Notes: generated by a model from the sequence alone, not told the origin. A stretch of DNA of 64,000 nt from CAVTWY01 sp963738575 (GCA_963738575.1 CAVTWY010000001.1:62001-126000), one strand, 5' to 3'. Shown: positions 1 to 9,308, counted from the first letter of the stretch. Numbers and translations are program-made.

Positions 1-39
1 CCCAGTCCAGAAAACATCGGGTTTTCACCGATGATTTAA

Positions 40-55
40 TACTAACTAGTTCGTA
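40..55. promoter_or_regulatory. Operator-like palindrome upstream of the TRAP/aromatic operon
   Basis: The 16 bp TACTAACTAGTTCGTA are symmetric at 14 of 16 positions around the 8-bp palindrome AACTAGTT. They end 47 bases before the first gene. The size and symmetry suit a MarR- or TetR-family dimer. A small hairpin (CATCGG/CCGATG, 15-33) lies just upstream and could be the end of the previous transcription unit. No regulator gene is visible in the window, so the protein that binds is unknown. Confidence 0.45.
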
Positions 56-102
56 CATTTCTACTCGTTCAACAACTTTTGACTGCTCTTGAGGGCTACA
101 AA

Positions 103-699
103 GTGAACGAATCGCAAACCAAGCCGCCGTCCGCGGCACCTGGAAACACCCTGTTGAACGGTGCAGCCTCGTTCATCAACCACCTGCTGGCGCTTTTGTT
201 GCTGGCCATGGTGGTGATGGTGTTTGGCAACGTTGTGCTGCGCTACGTCTTCAACTCGGGCATCGCGGTCAGCGAAGAGTTGTCGCGCTGGGCGTTTGTA
301 TGGCTCACTTTTTTGGGTGCCATCGTTGCACTCAAAGAGCACGCGCATCTGGGCACTGATGTGCTGACGTCGCGCCTGCCGCCATTGGGCAAGCGTGTTT
401 GCGCCGTGTTGTCGTTGCTGCTGATGTTGGCCGTCACGTGGTTGATTTTTTCGGGCAGTTGGACGCAGGTGAAGATCAATGCCGAGGTTGAGGCACCCGT
501 CACCGGATGGTCGATGGCCGTGGTGTACATGGCCGGCGTCGTGTTTGCTGTACCGGCTTTCTTGTTATTGCTGCGTGAGTTTTGGCGTGTGATCAGCGGC
601 AAAGCAAGCGACGCTGAGCTGGCGATGACGCAAGAGTCGGAAGACTTGGCACACCTCGATACCAGTGGCGGCTCCGTGGGCCGCGGGAGCAAGCCATGA
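103..699 (+). CDS. dctQ: TRAP transporter small permease (DctQ family)
   Basis: Small membrane subunit of a tripartite ATP-independent periplasmic transporter, the Na+- or H+-driven carrier class for organic acids. The product of about 198 residues has four hydrophobic segments and the conserved SRWAFVWLTFLGA stretch of DctQ proteins. GTG 103 is preferred because GAGGG lies 7 bases upstream; an in-frame TTG at 79 has no such site. The stop overlaps the dctM start (ATGA). Its place ahead of quinate and protocatechuate genes suggests an aromatic or alicyclic acid substrate such as quinate, shikimate or protocatechuate; that is inference. Confidence 0.87.
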   Translation: MNESQTKPPSAAPGNTLLNGAASFINHLLALLLLAMVVMVFGNVVLRYVFNSGIAVSEELSRWAFVWLTFLGAIVALKEHAHLGTDVLTSRLPPLGKRVCAVLSLLLMLAVTWLIFSGSWTQVKINAEVEAPVTGWSMAVVYMAGVVFAVPAFLLLLREFWRVISGKASDAELAMTQESEDLAHLDTSGGSVGRGSKP

Positions 700-1973
700 C
701 GATCCTCGTGTTTCTGGGTTCGCTGCTGGGTGCCATGGCACTGGGCATGCCCATCGCCTACGCCTTGCTGGTGTGCGGCGCGGCTTTGATGTTGCACCTC
801 AACCAGTTTGATGCGCAGATCTTGGCGCAAAACTTGGTCAATGGCGCCGACAGCTTTCCGTTGCTGGCCGTGCCGTTTTTCATGCTGGCGGGCGAGATCA
901 TGAACGTGGGCGGATTGAGCCGCCGCATCGTCAACCTTGCGCTGGCGCTGGTGGGCCATCTGCGCGGTGGGCTTGGCTACGTCACCATCTTGGCGGCTGT
1001 AATGATGGCGGCGTTGTCGGGCTCGGCCGTGGCCGATACGGCGGCTTTGGCGGCATTGCTGCTGCCGATGATGATTCGAGCAGGCCATGACCCTGCCAAA
1101 TCGGCTGGCTTGATTGCGTCTGCGGGCATCATTGCACCTGTCATTCCTCCCTCGATTGGGTTCGTGATTTTTGGCGTTGCCGCCAACCTGTCAATTGGCA
1201 AGCTCTTCATGGCTGGCATCGTGCCCGGCATCATGCTGGGCGTTGCCATTGCGATCGCGTGGGCCTTTGTGGCCAAGCGCGAAAAAATCACCCCGCCGCC
1301 CGCCGCCAGCGCTGCCGAGCGTTGGGCAGCCTTGCGCTCATCCACGTGGGCTTTGATGTTGCCCGTGATAGTGTTGGTGGGTTTGAAGATGGGCGTGTTC
1401 ACGCCCACCGAGGCAGCCGTGGTGGCTGCCGTGTACGCGCTGTTTGTGGCCACCGTGATTTACCGCGAGATGAAGCTGTCGCAAATCGTCGACGTGTTCG
1501 TCACCGCCGCCAAAACCACCTCGGTCATCATGTTTTTGGTGGCGGCAGCGATGGTGTCGGCTTGGCTCATCACCATCGCCCAGTTGCCCCAACAACTTAC
1601 CGCGTTGCTCGAGCCCTTCATGGGCAACCAAACGCTGCTGTTGATCATCATCATGTTGATCGTCATTGCCGTTGGCACGGCGATGGACATGACGCCGACC
1701 ATATTGATCTTGACGCCGGTGTTGATGCCCATCGTCAAGGCGGCGGGCATCGACCCCATCTATTTTGGGGTGCTGTTCATCATCAACAACGCCATCGGCT
1801 TGATCACCCCCCCCGTAGGCACTGTGTTAAATGTTGTAGCCGGTGTCGGCAAGATGAAGATGGACGACGTTACTCGCGGAGTCATGCCCTTCATGATTGC
1901 TCAACTGGTGGTGCTCTTGTTGCTGGTGATGTTTCCGCAGCTGGTGCTGGGGCCCCTCAAGTGGTTCTATTGA
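696..1973 (+). CDS. dctM: TRAP transporter large permease (DctM family)
   Basis: The 425-residue transport subunit of the TRAP carrier has the family's usual length and about a dozen hydrophobic helices. Typical motifs are visible: PFFMLAGEIMN, SGSAVADTAAL and the paired turns APVIPPSIG and GLITPPVGTVLN, which form the substrate path in DctM/SiaM proteins. It starts inside the dctQ stop codon (4-base overlap), so the two are translationally coupled, and dctP follows after 34 bases. Family call is secure; substrate is inferred from the operon. Confidence 0.93.
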   Translation: MTILVFLGSLLGAMALGMPIAYALLVCGAALMLHLNQFDAQILAQNLVNGADSFPLLAVPFFMLAGEIMNVGGLSRRIVNLALALVGHLRGGLGYVTILAAVMMAALSGSAVADTAALAALLLPMMIRAGHDPAKSAGLIASAGIIAPVIPPSIGFVIFGVAANLSIGKLFMAGIVPGIMLGVAIAIAWAFVAKREKITPPPAASAAERWAALRSSTWALMLPVIVLVGLKMGVFTPTEAAVVAAVYALFVATVIYREMKLSQIVDVFVTAAKTTSVIMFLVAAAMVSAWLITIAQLPQQLTALLEPFMGNQTLLLIIIMLIVIAVGTAMDMTPTILILTPVLMPIVKAAGIDPIYFGVLFIINNAIGLITPPVGTVLNVVAGVGKMKMDDVTRGVMPFMIAQLVVLLLLVMFPQLVLGPLKWFY

Positions 1974-2007
1974 CTTTTTTTTGACGACCTAACAGGAGAT
2001 ATTTTTC

Positions 2008-3003
2008 ATGAAACGTGTGTTCATCAAATCAGTGATTGCCACTTTGGCGTTGGCTGCCGTTGGGTTGGCACAGGCGCAGGTTCGAGAGTTCAAGATCGGG
2101 ACGCAAAACCCCAAGGGTCACCCGATCGTGACCGGCGCGGAAAAGTTTGCCGAAATCGTGGCCGCCAAATCGGGTGGCAAGCTCAAGGTTAACGTGTTCC
2201 CAGGTGGCGTGCTGGGCGGCGACGCACCCACCATCTCGGCAGTGCAGGGTGGCACGGTCGATTTTTCACTGCAAAACTCGGGCATCTTGGCCTCGCAAGT
2301 CAAAGACTTCGAGATCTATGACTTCCCGTTTTTGTTTGCCAACCCCAAAGAAGTCGACGCCATTGTTGACGGCCCCTTTGGCCAAAAACTTCACGCCAAG
2401 CTGCAAGACAAAGGCATTGTTGGTCTGGCTTACTTTGAGCTGGGCTTTCGCAACATCACCAACAGCCGTCGCCCCATCACCAAGGTCGAAGACCTGGAGG
2501 GCCTCAAGCTGCGCGTGATTCCCAATGCCATCAACGTGGATTGGGTCAAGGCCGTGGGTGCCAACCCAACGCCGATGGCGTTCCCCGAGGTGTATGCTGG
2601 GTTGGAAAGCAAGGCCATTGACGGTCAAGAAAACCCCCTCACGGTGATCAACTCCAACAAGCTGTTTGAAGTCCAGAAACACTTGGCTTTGACGGGCCAC
2701 CAGTACAACCCCCAGTCGCTGATCGCCAGCAAAAAGACCTGGGATTCGTTGTCAGCCGAAGATCGCAAGATCGTTCAAGATGCCGCGTCTGAGGCTGCTG
2801 CCTTCCAGCGCAAGATCAACCGCGAGCTGATGGCTGGTGCCCTGGATCAACTCAAAAAAGGTGGCATGCAAGTGACCGAGTTTTCGCCTGCCGAGTTGGG
2901 CCGCATGCAAGCCAAAATGAAGCCTGTGCTTGACAAGCATGGCGCTGCCATCAGCGCCACACTGGCTGACATGCAAGCCGAGCTTGCCAAGGCACGCAAG
3001 TAA
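2008..3003 (+). CDS. dctP: TRAP transporter solute-binding protein (DctP family)
   Basis: Periplasmic binding protein of 331 residues that delivers substrate to DctQM. A Sec signal peptide ends at about residue 24 (AQAQ). The mature part has the DctP pattern: FKIGTQNPKGHP near the N-terminus, the conserved arginine in LKLRVIPN that binds the ligand carboxylate, then the MAFPEVYAGLESKAIDGQEN segment. A good ribosome site (AGGAG) lies 9 bases before ATG. The next gene starts only 8 bases after the stop, which ties transport to quinate/shikimate metabolism. Confidence 0.93.
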   Translation: MKRVFIKSVIATLALAAVGLAQAQVREFKIGTQNPKGHPIVTGAEKFAEIVAAKSGGKLKVNVFPGGVLGGDAPTISAVQGGTVDFSLQNSGILASQVKDFEIYDFPFLFANPKEVDAIVDGPFGQKLHAKLQDKGIVGLAYFELGFRNITNSRRPITKVEDLEGLKLRVIPNAINVDWVKAVGANPTPMAFPEVYAGLESKAIDGQENPLTVINSNKLFEVQKHLALTGHQYNPQSLIASKKTWDSLSAEDRKIVQDAASEAAAFQRKINRELMAGALDQLKKGGMQVTEFSPAELGRMQAKMKPVLDKHGAAISATLADMQAELAKARK

Positions 3004-3010
3004 AGCTTGA

Positions 3011-3931
3011 ATGTTGTTGGACGAAGACTCAAAGCCCCAGCGCATGGATCCTTCAACCCACCAGGGCACAGCCCCAAGCAAGGCCCTGGTGGGGTTGATT
3101 GGCGCGGGCATCCAAGCCTCGTTAACGCCTGGGATGCACGCGGCCGAAGCCCGTCATCACGGGCTGGCGTTGCACTACCAACTGATTGACCTCGACGTCT
3201 CCAAGGTGGGCAGCGAAAAGTTGCCTTTGTTGATTGAAGCCACCAAGCTGATGGGCTTTGCGGGTTTGAACATTACCTACCCTTGCAAGCAAGCTGTGAT
3301 CCCGTTGCTGGACAACGTGGATGCCGAGGCGCAAGTGATGGGCGCTGTCAACACGGTGGTCATTCGCCAGGGGCGGGCCACTGGCCACAATACCGACGGC
3401 AGCGGTTGGGCGTGGGGGCTCAAGCGTTCGCTGCCCAGCGCCGACCTCTCCAGGGTGGTGCTGTTGGGTGGGGGCGGAGCAGGCGCCGCCATTGCACACG
3501 CCGTGTTGCGTTTGGGTGCCAAGCATTTAACGGTGGTTGACCGCGACACCACCAAACTGGCCGCGCTGGCACTGACACTCAACGATGTTTACGGCAAGGG
3601 CCGTGTGGCCATCACCGACAACGCCTCCGAGGCCTTGCCCCGAGCGACGGGCCTGATTCACGCCACGCCCACGGGCATGGACAAGGTGCCCGGCATGCCG
3701 ATCGAAGCGTCGCTTTTGCATGCGGGGTTGTGGTTGTCCGAGATCGTTTACTCGCCCATCGAAACCGCCTTGCTCAAGGCGGCGCGCGCCAAAGGGTGCG
3801 CCACCGTGGATGGGGGAGGCATGGCCATCGGCCAAGCGGTGGGGGCGTTTAGACTGTTCACTGGGTTGGAGCCCGATGCCGCGCGGATGGATGCCAACTT
3901 TCGGCAATTGCTCGCCGCGCGGGGCCGTTGA
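3011..3931 (+). CDS. Quinate/shikimate dehydrogenase (AroE-like, catabolic)
   Basis: Oxidises shikimate and/or quinate to 3-dehydroshikimate or 3-dehydroquinate with NAD(P). The 306-residue protein shows the AroE fold: substrate loop GIQASLTPGM, catalytic lysine in GLNITYPCK, aspartate in HNTDGSGW and nucleotide loop LLGGGGAGAA. The SLTP form of the first loop resembles catabolic quinate/shikimate dehydrogenases rather than biosynthetic AroE (SxS). A second, biosynthetic aroE lies at 19.4-20.3 kb, which supports a catabolic role here. It sits between the TRAP genes and the dehydroshikimate dehydratase. Quinate versus shikimate preference cannot be read from sequence. Confidence 0.85.
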   Translation: MLLDEDSKPQRMDPSTHQGTAPSKALVGLIGAGIQASLTPGMHAAEARHHGLALHYQLIDLDVSKVGSEKLPLLIEATKLMGFAGLNITYPCKQAVIPLLDNVDAEAQVMGAVNTVVIRQGRATGHNTDGSGWAWGLKRSLPSADLSRVVLLGGGGAGAAIAHAVLRLGAKHLTVVDRDTTKLAALALTLNDVYGKGRVAITDNASEALPRATGLIHATPTGMDKVPGMPIEASLLHAGLWLSEIVYSPIETALLKAARAKGCATVDGGGMAIGQAVGAFRLFTGLEPDAARMDANFRQLLAARGR

Positions 3932-3956
3932 CCAACAAGCCCAGGAGACACGCCGC

Positions 3957-4847
3957 ATGCCCGCCACCGCAGTCACCACCCCGGCAGCCCGGGAATCGCT
4001 TCACGATGCCTCCAACCCGATGCAAATTGAAGGCGTCGAGTACATCGAGTACCGCACCGCCAGACCCCAACAGTTGGGGCAGGTGCTCGAGCTGATGGGC
4101 TTCGTGCCCGTGGCACGTCACCGCTCGCGCGAAATCTTGTTGTACCGCCAAGGCGAGATGAACGTGGTCATCAATGCCCATGGGGGCGGCGCGTCCCACA
4201 GCGTGCCGTTGCCCGATGAGCCTCAAGTGGCTGCCTTTGCGCTGCGCGTGCGCGACGCTGCAGCCGCCCATCAACGAGCGCTCGACCTCGGCGCCTGGGA
4301 TGTTCCCATTCAGGTGGCGCCGATGGAGCTTCACATCCCAGCAATTCATGGGGTCGGCACCAGCCGAATCTATTTTGTGGACCGGCACCGCGAGTTCTCC
4401 ATCTACAACGTCGACTTTGTGCCCATCCCTGGCGTCAACCCGCGGCCCCCAGCGCTGATGGGCATGCGCTGGTTTGGCATCGTGCAGTACATCGGCAGTG
4501 AGCGCACCAACGACTGGGTGGCGTTTTACCAATCGCTGTTTGGCTTCACCGAGCTGGGGGCCGACCGCAACACCGGTGTGTTGCCTTCGGGTTGTGTCTT
4601 GGCCAGCCCCGATGGCTGTTTGCAATTGCAATTGATCGAGCCACCGCCTGATTTGGATGATGGCGTCGAGCGCCTGCACCGCGTGGCTTTTGGCGTGCCC
4701 GATGTGCCAGCGGCCGCAGCAGCGTTGCGAGCACGCGGGGTGACGTTTGTAGAGACCAAGCAGCTCTCGGTTCAGCCCCGGGGGGCGTTGACACAAACGT
4801 GGTTGGGCTCAGCAATGTTTGAGCTGATTCACGTCGACCCCGCCTGA
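3957..4847 (+). CDS. 4-hydroxyphenylpyruvate-dioxygenase-like VOC protein (free-standing C-terminal half of QuiC type)
   Basis: A 296-residue protein with two vicinal-oxygen-chelate (HPPD-like) halves. In several proteobacteria such a domain is fused to the C-terminus of 3-dehydroshikimate dehydratase; here it is a separate gene just upstream of the dehydratase (12 bases apart). Two expected metal ligands are recognisable, His in RLHRVAFGV and Glu in MFELIHV, but the first histidine position (around WFGIVQYI) looks replaced, so HPPD chemistry is doubtful. ATG 3957 is chosen because translation further upstream overlaps the dehydrogenase out of frame. Possible roles are a partner of the dehydratase or an unassigned ring-related dioxygenase. 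Confidence 0.7.
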   Translation: MPATAVTTPAARESLHDASNPMQIEGVEYIEYRTARPQQLGQVLELMGFVPVARHRSREILLYRQGEMNVVINAHGGGASHSVPLPDEPQVAAFALRVRDAAAAHQRALDLGAWDVPIQVAPMELHIPAIHGVGTSRIYFVDRHREFSIYNVDFVPIPGVNPRPPALMGMRWFGIVQYIGSERTNDWVAFYQSLFGFTELGADRNTGVLPSGCVLASPDGCLQLQLIEPPPDLDDGVERLHRVAFGVPDVPAAAAALRARGVTFVETKQLSVQPRGALTQTWLGSAMFELIHVDPA

Positions 4848-4859
4848 GGTGCAAGCACC

Positions 4860-5750
4860 ATGAACATCCGCGACTTCGGCATGGACACCATCACGATGGC
4901 GGGCACGCTGCCGTCCAAATTGCAAGCCATTGCCGAGGGCGGGTTTGATCAGGTGATGCTGTCGGCCCGCGACTTGACAGGCCACGCTGAAGGTGTGGAC
5001 GCTGCCGTCGCTGCGGTCAAAGCCAGCGGGTTGCGTGTCACAGGCTTTCAAGTGCTGCGCGACTTTGAAGGTCTGGATGGTCACCTGCACGGCTACAAGG
5101 TCGACATCGCCAAGGGCATGATTGAAATGGCGGCCGCGCTGGACGCAAGGGTGCTGTTGGCCTGCTCGTCGGTCTCACAGCATGCCACCGGCGACATTCA
5201 CGCCATTGCCCGCGACCTGCGAAAACTCGCCATGCTGGCGCTGCCCTATGGCATCCGGGTGGCTTACGAGGCACTGTCTTGGGGGCGGCACACCAACGAG
5301 ATGACGCGTGCCTGGGAGGCCGTCACACTTGCCGACATGCCCAACCTTGGGGTTTGCATCGATTCGTATCACACGTTCGCCACCAAGACGCCGATTGAGG
5401 CCGTCGATGGTTTTGACGCCAGCAAAATCGTGTTGGTGCAACTGGCCGACTTCATGTGGAACGAAGTGCACACACCTGAAGAACGCATGAACACGGCGCG
5501 CACCTTTCGCGTGTTCCCAGGCGAAGGGGTGCACACCGACAAAATGACCCAACTGGTGCTCAAACTCGATGCGTTGGGCTACGGGGGCGACTACAGCTTT
5601 GAAGTCTTCAACGACGACTACCAACAAATGCGCTCGAGCGTCGTGGCCGCGCGCGCGCGCCGCGCCGCGCTGTGGTTGGCCGAAGACGTGCTGCGGCGTG
5701 CGGTGCCACTGCCAGGGCAGAGCCGCCTGCGTGCTGCACTCACCGACTAA
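4860..5750 (+). CDS. quiC: 3-dehydroshikimate dehydratase (TIM-barrel, sugar phosphate isomerase-like)
   Basis: Converts 3-dehydroshikimate to protocatechuate, joining the quinate branch to aromatic degradation. The 296-residue TIM barrel keeps the four metal ligands of this family: Glu137 (VAYEAL), Asp168 (CIDSYHTF), Gln194 (VLVQLADF) and Glu248 (YSFEVFNDD), with His171 next to them. Fused homologues carry an extra VOC domain at the C-terminus; here that domain is the preceding gene and this protein stops after the barrel. The type II dehydroquinase follows. Other sugar isomerase-like activities are possible, but the neighbourhood fits dehydroshikimate. Confidence 0.83.
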   Translation: MNIRDFGMDTITMAGTLPSKLQAIAEGGFDQVMLSARDLTGHAEGVDAAVAAVKASGLRVTGFQVLRDFEGLDGHLHGYKVDIAKGMIEMAAALDARVLLACSSVSQHATGDIHAIARDLRKLAMLALPYGIRVAYEALSWGRHTNEMTRAWEAVTLADMPNLGVCIDSYHTFATKTPIEAVDGFDASKIVLVQLADFMWNEVHTPEERMNTARTFRVFPGEGVHTDKMTQLVLKLDALGYGGDYSFEVFNDDYQQMRSSVVAARARRAALWLAEDVLRRAVPLPGQSRLRAALTD

Positions 5751-5779
5751 ACCCACCCTCCATCACAGGACATCAACCC

Positions 5780-6286
5780 ATGGCCACCACCAAGACGCCG
5801 GGCAAGCCGGCCGCCCAGCCCAAGAAAAAAGTGCTGCTGCTCAACGGCCCCAACCTCAATCTGTTGGGCGTGCGCGAGCCCACGGTCTACGGTGCGACGT
5901 CGTTGAAAGACGTCGAGACGATGTTCAAGTTTGAGGCCGAAGCACTGGGCATTGAGGCCGTGTGCTTTCAAAGCAATCACGAAGGTGCCTTGATCGATCG
6001 CATTCATGAGGCCGGGCGTGATTGCAAAATGGGCACCTTGCTGGGTGTGGTTTTCAATCCTGGCGCTTACACGCACACGTCGGTGGCACTGCACGACGCC
6101 ATCAAAGGCGTGGGCGATCTGCCGGTGATCGAAGTGCACATCTCCAACGTGCACCAGCGCGAAGCATTTCGCCATCACTCTTTCATCTCGCCCGCGGCGG
6201 CGGGTATCGTGGTGGGCTTTGGCGTGGACGGCTACCTGATGGCGCTGCGTGGCTTGTTGCGAAAAACGGGCCACGCCACCAAATAG
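5780..6286 (+). CDS. aroQ: 3-dehydroquinate dehydratase, type II
   Basis: Dehydrates 3-dehydroquinate to 3-dehydroshikimate. At 168 residues it is a little longer than usual because of a basic, Lys/Pro-rich leader of about 17 residues before the signature LLLNGPNLNLLGVREP. Later motifs are the active-site Tyr (VYG), FNPGAYTHTS and EVHISNVHQREAFRHHS. ATG 5780 is chosen because the reading frame upstream overlaps the dehydratase. Its place between dehydratase and ligJ shows a catabolic (quinate) role; a biosynthetic copy would be expected elsewhere in the genome. Confidence 0.92.
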   Translation: MATTKTPGKPAAQPKKKVLLLNGPNLNLLGVREPTVYGATSLKDVETMFKFEAEALGIEAVCFQSNHEGALIDRIHEAGRDCKMGTLLGVVFNPGAYTHTSVALHDAIKGVGDLPVIEVHISNVHQREAFRHHSFISPAAAGIVVGFGVDGYLMALRGLLRKTGHATK

Positions 6287-6327
6287 CCTCCGTCGTTCAG
6301 CATCCAAACACCCGAACACCCAACATC

Positions 6328-7353
6328 ATGATCATCGACTGCCACGGCCACTACACCACCGCACCCAAAGCGCTAGAAGATTGGCGCAACCAACAAATTG
6401 CGGGCATCAAGGACCCTGCGCGCAAGCCCAAGGTGTCTGATCTGAAGATCTCCGACGACGACTTGCGCGAGACGATTCAAAGCAACCAGCTCAAACTGAT
6501 GCAGCAGCGCGGCAGCGACCTGACACTCTTCAGCCCTCGCGCCAGTTTCATGGCGCATCACATTGGCGACTTTGAAGTCTCCAGCACCTGGGCTGCCATT
6601 TGCAACGAGCTTTGCTACCGTGTCAGCCAGCTGTTCCCCCAACACTTTGCACCCGTCGCCATGCTGCCGCAGTCCCCCGGCGTGGACCCCAAAACCTGCA
6701 TCCCCGAGTTGGTGAAGTGCGTCGAGCAATTTGGCAACGTCGGCATCAACTTGAACCCCGACCCGTCGGGCGGGCACTGGACGTCGCCGCCCCTGACCGA
6801 CCGTCATTGGTACCCCATTTACGAAAAAATGGTGGAGTACGACATCCCGGCGATGGTGCACGTCAGCACCAGCTGCAACGCTTGTTTTCACACCACGGGT
6901 GCGCACTACATCAACGCCGACACCACGGCTTTCATGCAGTGCCTGCAGGGCGACTTGTTCAAAGACTTCCCCACCCTGCGCTTCATCATTCCTCATGGCG
7001 GTGGTGCGGCGCCTTACCACTGGGGGCGTTACCGCGGCTTGGCCCAAGAGCTTAAGAAACCATTGTTGTCCGAGCACTTGTTGAAGAACATCTTCTTTGA
7101 CACCTGCGTCTACCACCAACCCGGCATTGACTTGTTGACCAAGGTGATCCCGCTGGACAACGTGATGTTTGCCAGCGAGATGATTGGCGCGGTGCGTGGC
7201 ATTGACCCCGAGACCGGGTTTTACTTTGACGACACCAAGCGCTACATCGAAGCGGCAAATTTAACGACCGCGCAGCGGCATCAGATCTACGAGGGCAACG
7301 TGCGGCGTGTGTTCCCCCGCCTGGACGCCTTACTCAAGCGGCAAGGCCGTTAG
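6328..7353 (+). CDS. ligJ: 4-oxalomesaconate hydratase (LigJ/PmdE)
   Basis: Hydrates 4-oxalomesaconate to 4-carboxy-4-hydroxy-2-oxoadipate in the 4,5-cleavage pathway. The 341-residue amidohydrolase-fold protein starts MIIDCHGHYTTAP, whose His-x-His binds zinc, and continues with the conserved RGSDLTLFSPRASFM and FIIPHGGGAAPYHWGRYRG segments. Length equals that of known LigJ proteins. ATG 6328 matches the family N-terminus; the frame is open upstream but overlaps aroQ. The gene lies 30 bases before pobA. Confidence 0.9.
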   Translation: MIIDCHGHYTTAPKALEDWRNQQIAGIKDPARKPKVSDLKISDDDLRETIQSNQLKLMQQRGSDLTLFSPRASFMAHHIGDFEVSSTWAAICNELCYRVSQLFPQHFAPVAMLPQSPGVDPKTCIPELVKCVEQFGNVGINLNPDPSGGHWTSPPLTDRHWYPIYEKMVEYDIPAMVHVSTSCNACFHTTGAHYINADTTAFMQCLQGDLFKDFPTLRFIIPHGGGAAPYHWGRYRGLAQELKKPLLSEHLLKNIFFDTCVYHQPGIDLLTKVIPLDNVMFASEMIGAVRGIDPETGFYFDDTKRYIEAANLTTAQRHQIYEGNVRRVFPRLDALLKRQGR

Positions 7354-7383
7354 ACCCAACGTCCGCGACCTTGTCAAACGAGT

Positions 7384-8590
7384 ATGAGCATCCCTAAGAA
7401 AACGCAAGTGGTCATCGTTGGCGGCGGCCCGGCCGGCTTGTTGCTTGGGTCAACTGCTTCACCGCGCGGGCATCGATGCGGTCATGCTCGAGCGCCAATC
7501 TGCCGACTACGTGCTGGGCCGCATCCGCGCCGGGGTGTTGGAGCAGGGCACCACCGACTTGCTGGACGAGGTTGGCGTGGGCCAGCGCATGCACGCCGAG
7601 GGCTTGGTGCATCACGGCTTCGAGCTGTTGTACGCCGGCAAGCGACACCGCATCGATTTGGCCAAGCACACAGGTGGCAAGCACGTGACGGTGTACGGCC
7701 AAACCGAAGTGACGCGCGATTTGATGGCGGCGCGAACTGCCGCCGGGTTGCCCACCGTTTATGAGGCCAGCAACGTCTCCATTCACCACTTTGACAGCAA
7801 GCAACCCAGCGTGCGTTACGAGGCGGGTGGGCAAACGCACACCATCGAATGTGACTTCATCGCGGGGTGCGATGGGTTTCACGGCGTGTGCCGCGCCAGC
7901 GTGCCCAAGGCCTCGATCACTGAGTTTGAGAAGGTGTACCCCTTTGGTTGGCTCGGCATCTTGTCCGACACGCCGCCGGTATCGGACGAGCTGATTTACG
8001 GCAGTGGTGAGCGTGGCTTCACGCTGTGCTCACAGCGCAGCAAAACGCGCAGCCGCTACTATTTGCAGGTACCCACCAGCGACAAGGTAGAGGCTTGGTC
8101 TGATGATGCTTTTTGGGCCGAGATGCGATTGCGCCTGGATGACGAGGCCCGAGACCGCTTGGTGACAGGGCCGTCCATCGAAAAGAGCATTGCGCCGTTG
8201 CGCAGCTTTGTCACCGAGCCGATGCGCTTCGGCCGATTGTTTTTGGCAGGGGATGCCGCGCACATCGTGCCACCCACGGGTGCCAAGGGTCTCAACTTGG
8301 CCGTCAGCGACGTCAAGTACTTGTCCAGTGCTTTGATCGATTTTTACCGCGAACAAAGTGAGCGCGGCATCGATGCTTATTCAGCACGCTGCCTGAGCCG
8401 CATCTGGAAGGCCGAGCGCTTCTCGTGGTGGTTTACCTCGCTGATGCACAACTTTCCGGGCGACGAGCCCATCGTGGCCAAGTTGCGCGAGGCCGAGCTC
8501 GACTACTTGCTGCACTCCGAAGCAGGGCTGCGCACCATCGCTGAAAACTACGTTGGCTTGCCGCTCAATTTTGGCGAATCAACCCATTGA
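7384..8590 (+). pseudogene. pobA: 4-hydroxybenzoate 3-monooxygenase (PobA), one frameshift near the start
   Basis: FAD-dependent hydroxylase that makes protocatechuate from 4-hydroxybenzoate. The first frame gives MSIPKKTQVVIVGGGPAGLLLG (Rossmann GxGxxG) and then leaves the family; the next frame continues with QLLHRAGIDAVMLERQ and runs to the stop with the FAD motif GDAAHIVPPTGAKGLNLA. One extra G in the GGG at 7447-7449 explains the break. Apart from this the product of about 390 residues is complete. A sequencing error is likely; if real, the enzyme would be inactive. Confidence 0.88.
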
Positions 8591-8602
8591 AGGACCCCCA
8601 CC

Positions 8603-9286
8603 ATGTTTGAACTGGGCGTTGTCAAACGCAACATTCAGCGCGCCGACCGCGGCGCTGCTGACCAACTGGCCCGCTACGGCAGCGCCACCGTGCACGAGGC
8701 GATGGGCCGCGTGGGTTTGCTCAAGCCCTTCATGCGCCCAGTTTATGCAGGCGCGCGTGTGTCAGGCACGGCCGTTACGGTGCTGATGCACCCGGGTGAC
8801 AACTGGATGATGCACGTGGTGGCCGAACAAATTCAGCCAGGTGACATCGTGGTGGCTGCGGTGACAGCCGAATGCACCGATGGCTACTTTGGTGATTTGC
8901 TCGCCACGTCTTTCCAGGCCCGTGGTGCACGCGCCTTGGTCATCGATGCGGGTGTGCGCGACGTACGCGACTTGACGGAAATGAAGTTCCCGGTCTGGAG
9001 CAAGGCCATCAGCGCCAAGGGCACCATCAAAGCCACGGTGGGCTCGGTCAACATCCCTGTGGTGTGTGCTGGCATGTTGGTGACGCCGGGTGATGTCATC
9101 GTGGCCGACGACGACGGCGTGGTGGTGGTGCCCGCCGCCATCGCCAAGAAGACAGCTGAGGCCGCCGCAGCGCGCGAAGCCAACGAAGGCGAAAAGCGAA
9201 CCAAGCTGGCGTCGGGCATCTTGGGCTTGGACATGTACAAGATGCGTGAAGGCCTTGAAAAGGCCGGCCTGAAGTACATCGACTGA
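8603..9286 (+). CDS. ligK: 4-carboxy-4-hydroxy-2-oxoadipate aldolase / oxaloacetate decarboxylase (LigK/PmdF/GalC)
   Basis: Last step of the protocatechuate 4,5-cleavage pathway: splits 4-carboxy-4-hydroxy-2-oxoadipate into pyruvate and oxaloacetate. The 227-residue RraA-fold protein shows the conserved glycine-rich segment EQIQPGDIVVAAVTAEC and the VIDAGVRDVRDL motif whose Arg and Asp bind substrate and Mg2+. The reading frame is intact and starts 12 bases after pobA. Length and motifs match LigK/HMG aldolases well. Confidence 0.9.
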   Translation: MFELGVVKRNIQRADRGAADQLARYGSATVHEAMGRVGLLKPFMRPVYAGARVSGTAVTVLMHPGDNWMMHVVAEQIQPGDIVVAAVTAECTDGYFGDLLATSFQARGARALVIDAGVRDVRDLTEMKFPVWSKAISAKGTIKATVGSVNIPVVCAGMLVTPGDVIVADDDGVVVVPAAIAKKTAEAAAAREANEGEKRTKLASGILGLDMYKMREGLEKAGLKYID

Positions 9287-9308
9287 CCGGGCAACAAGCA
9301 CAAGCAGC

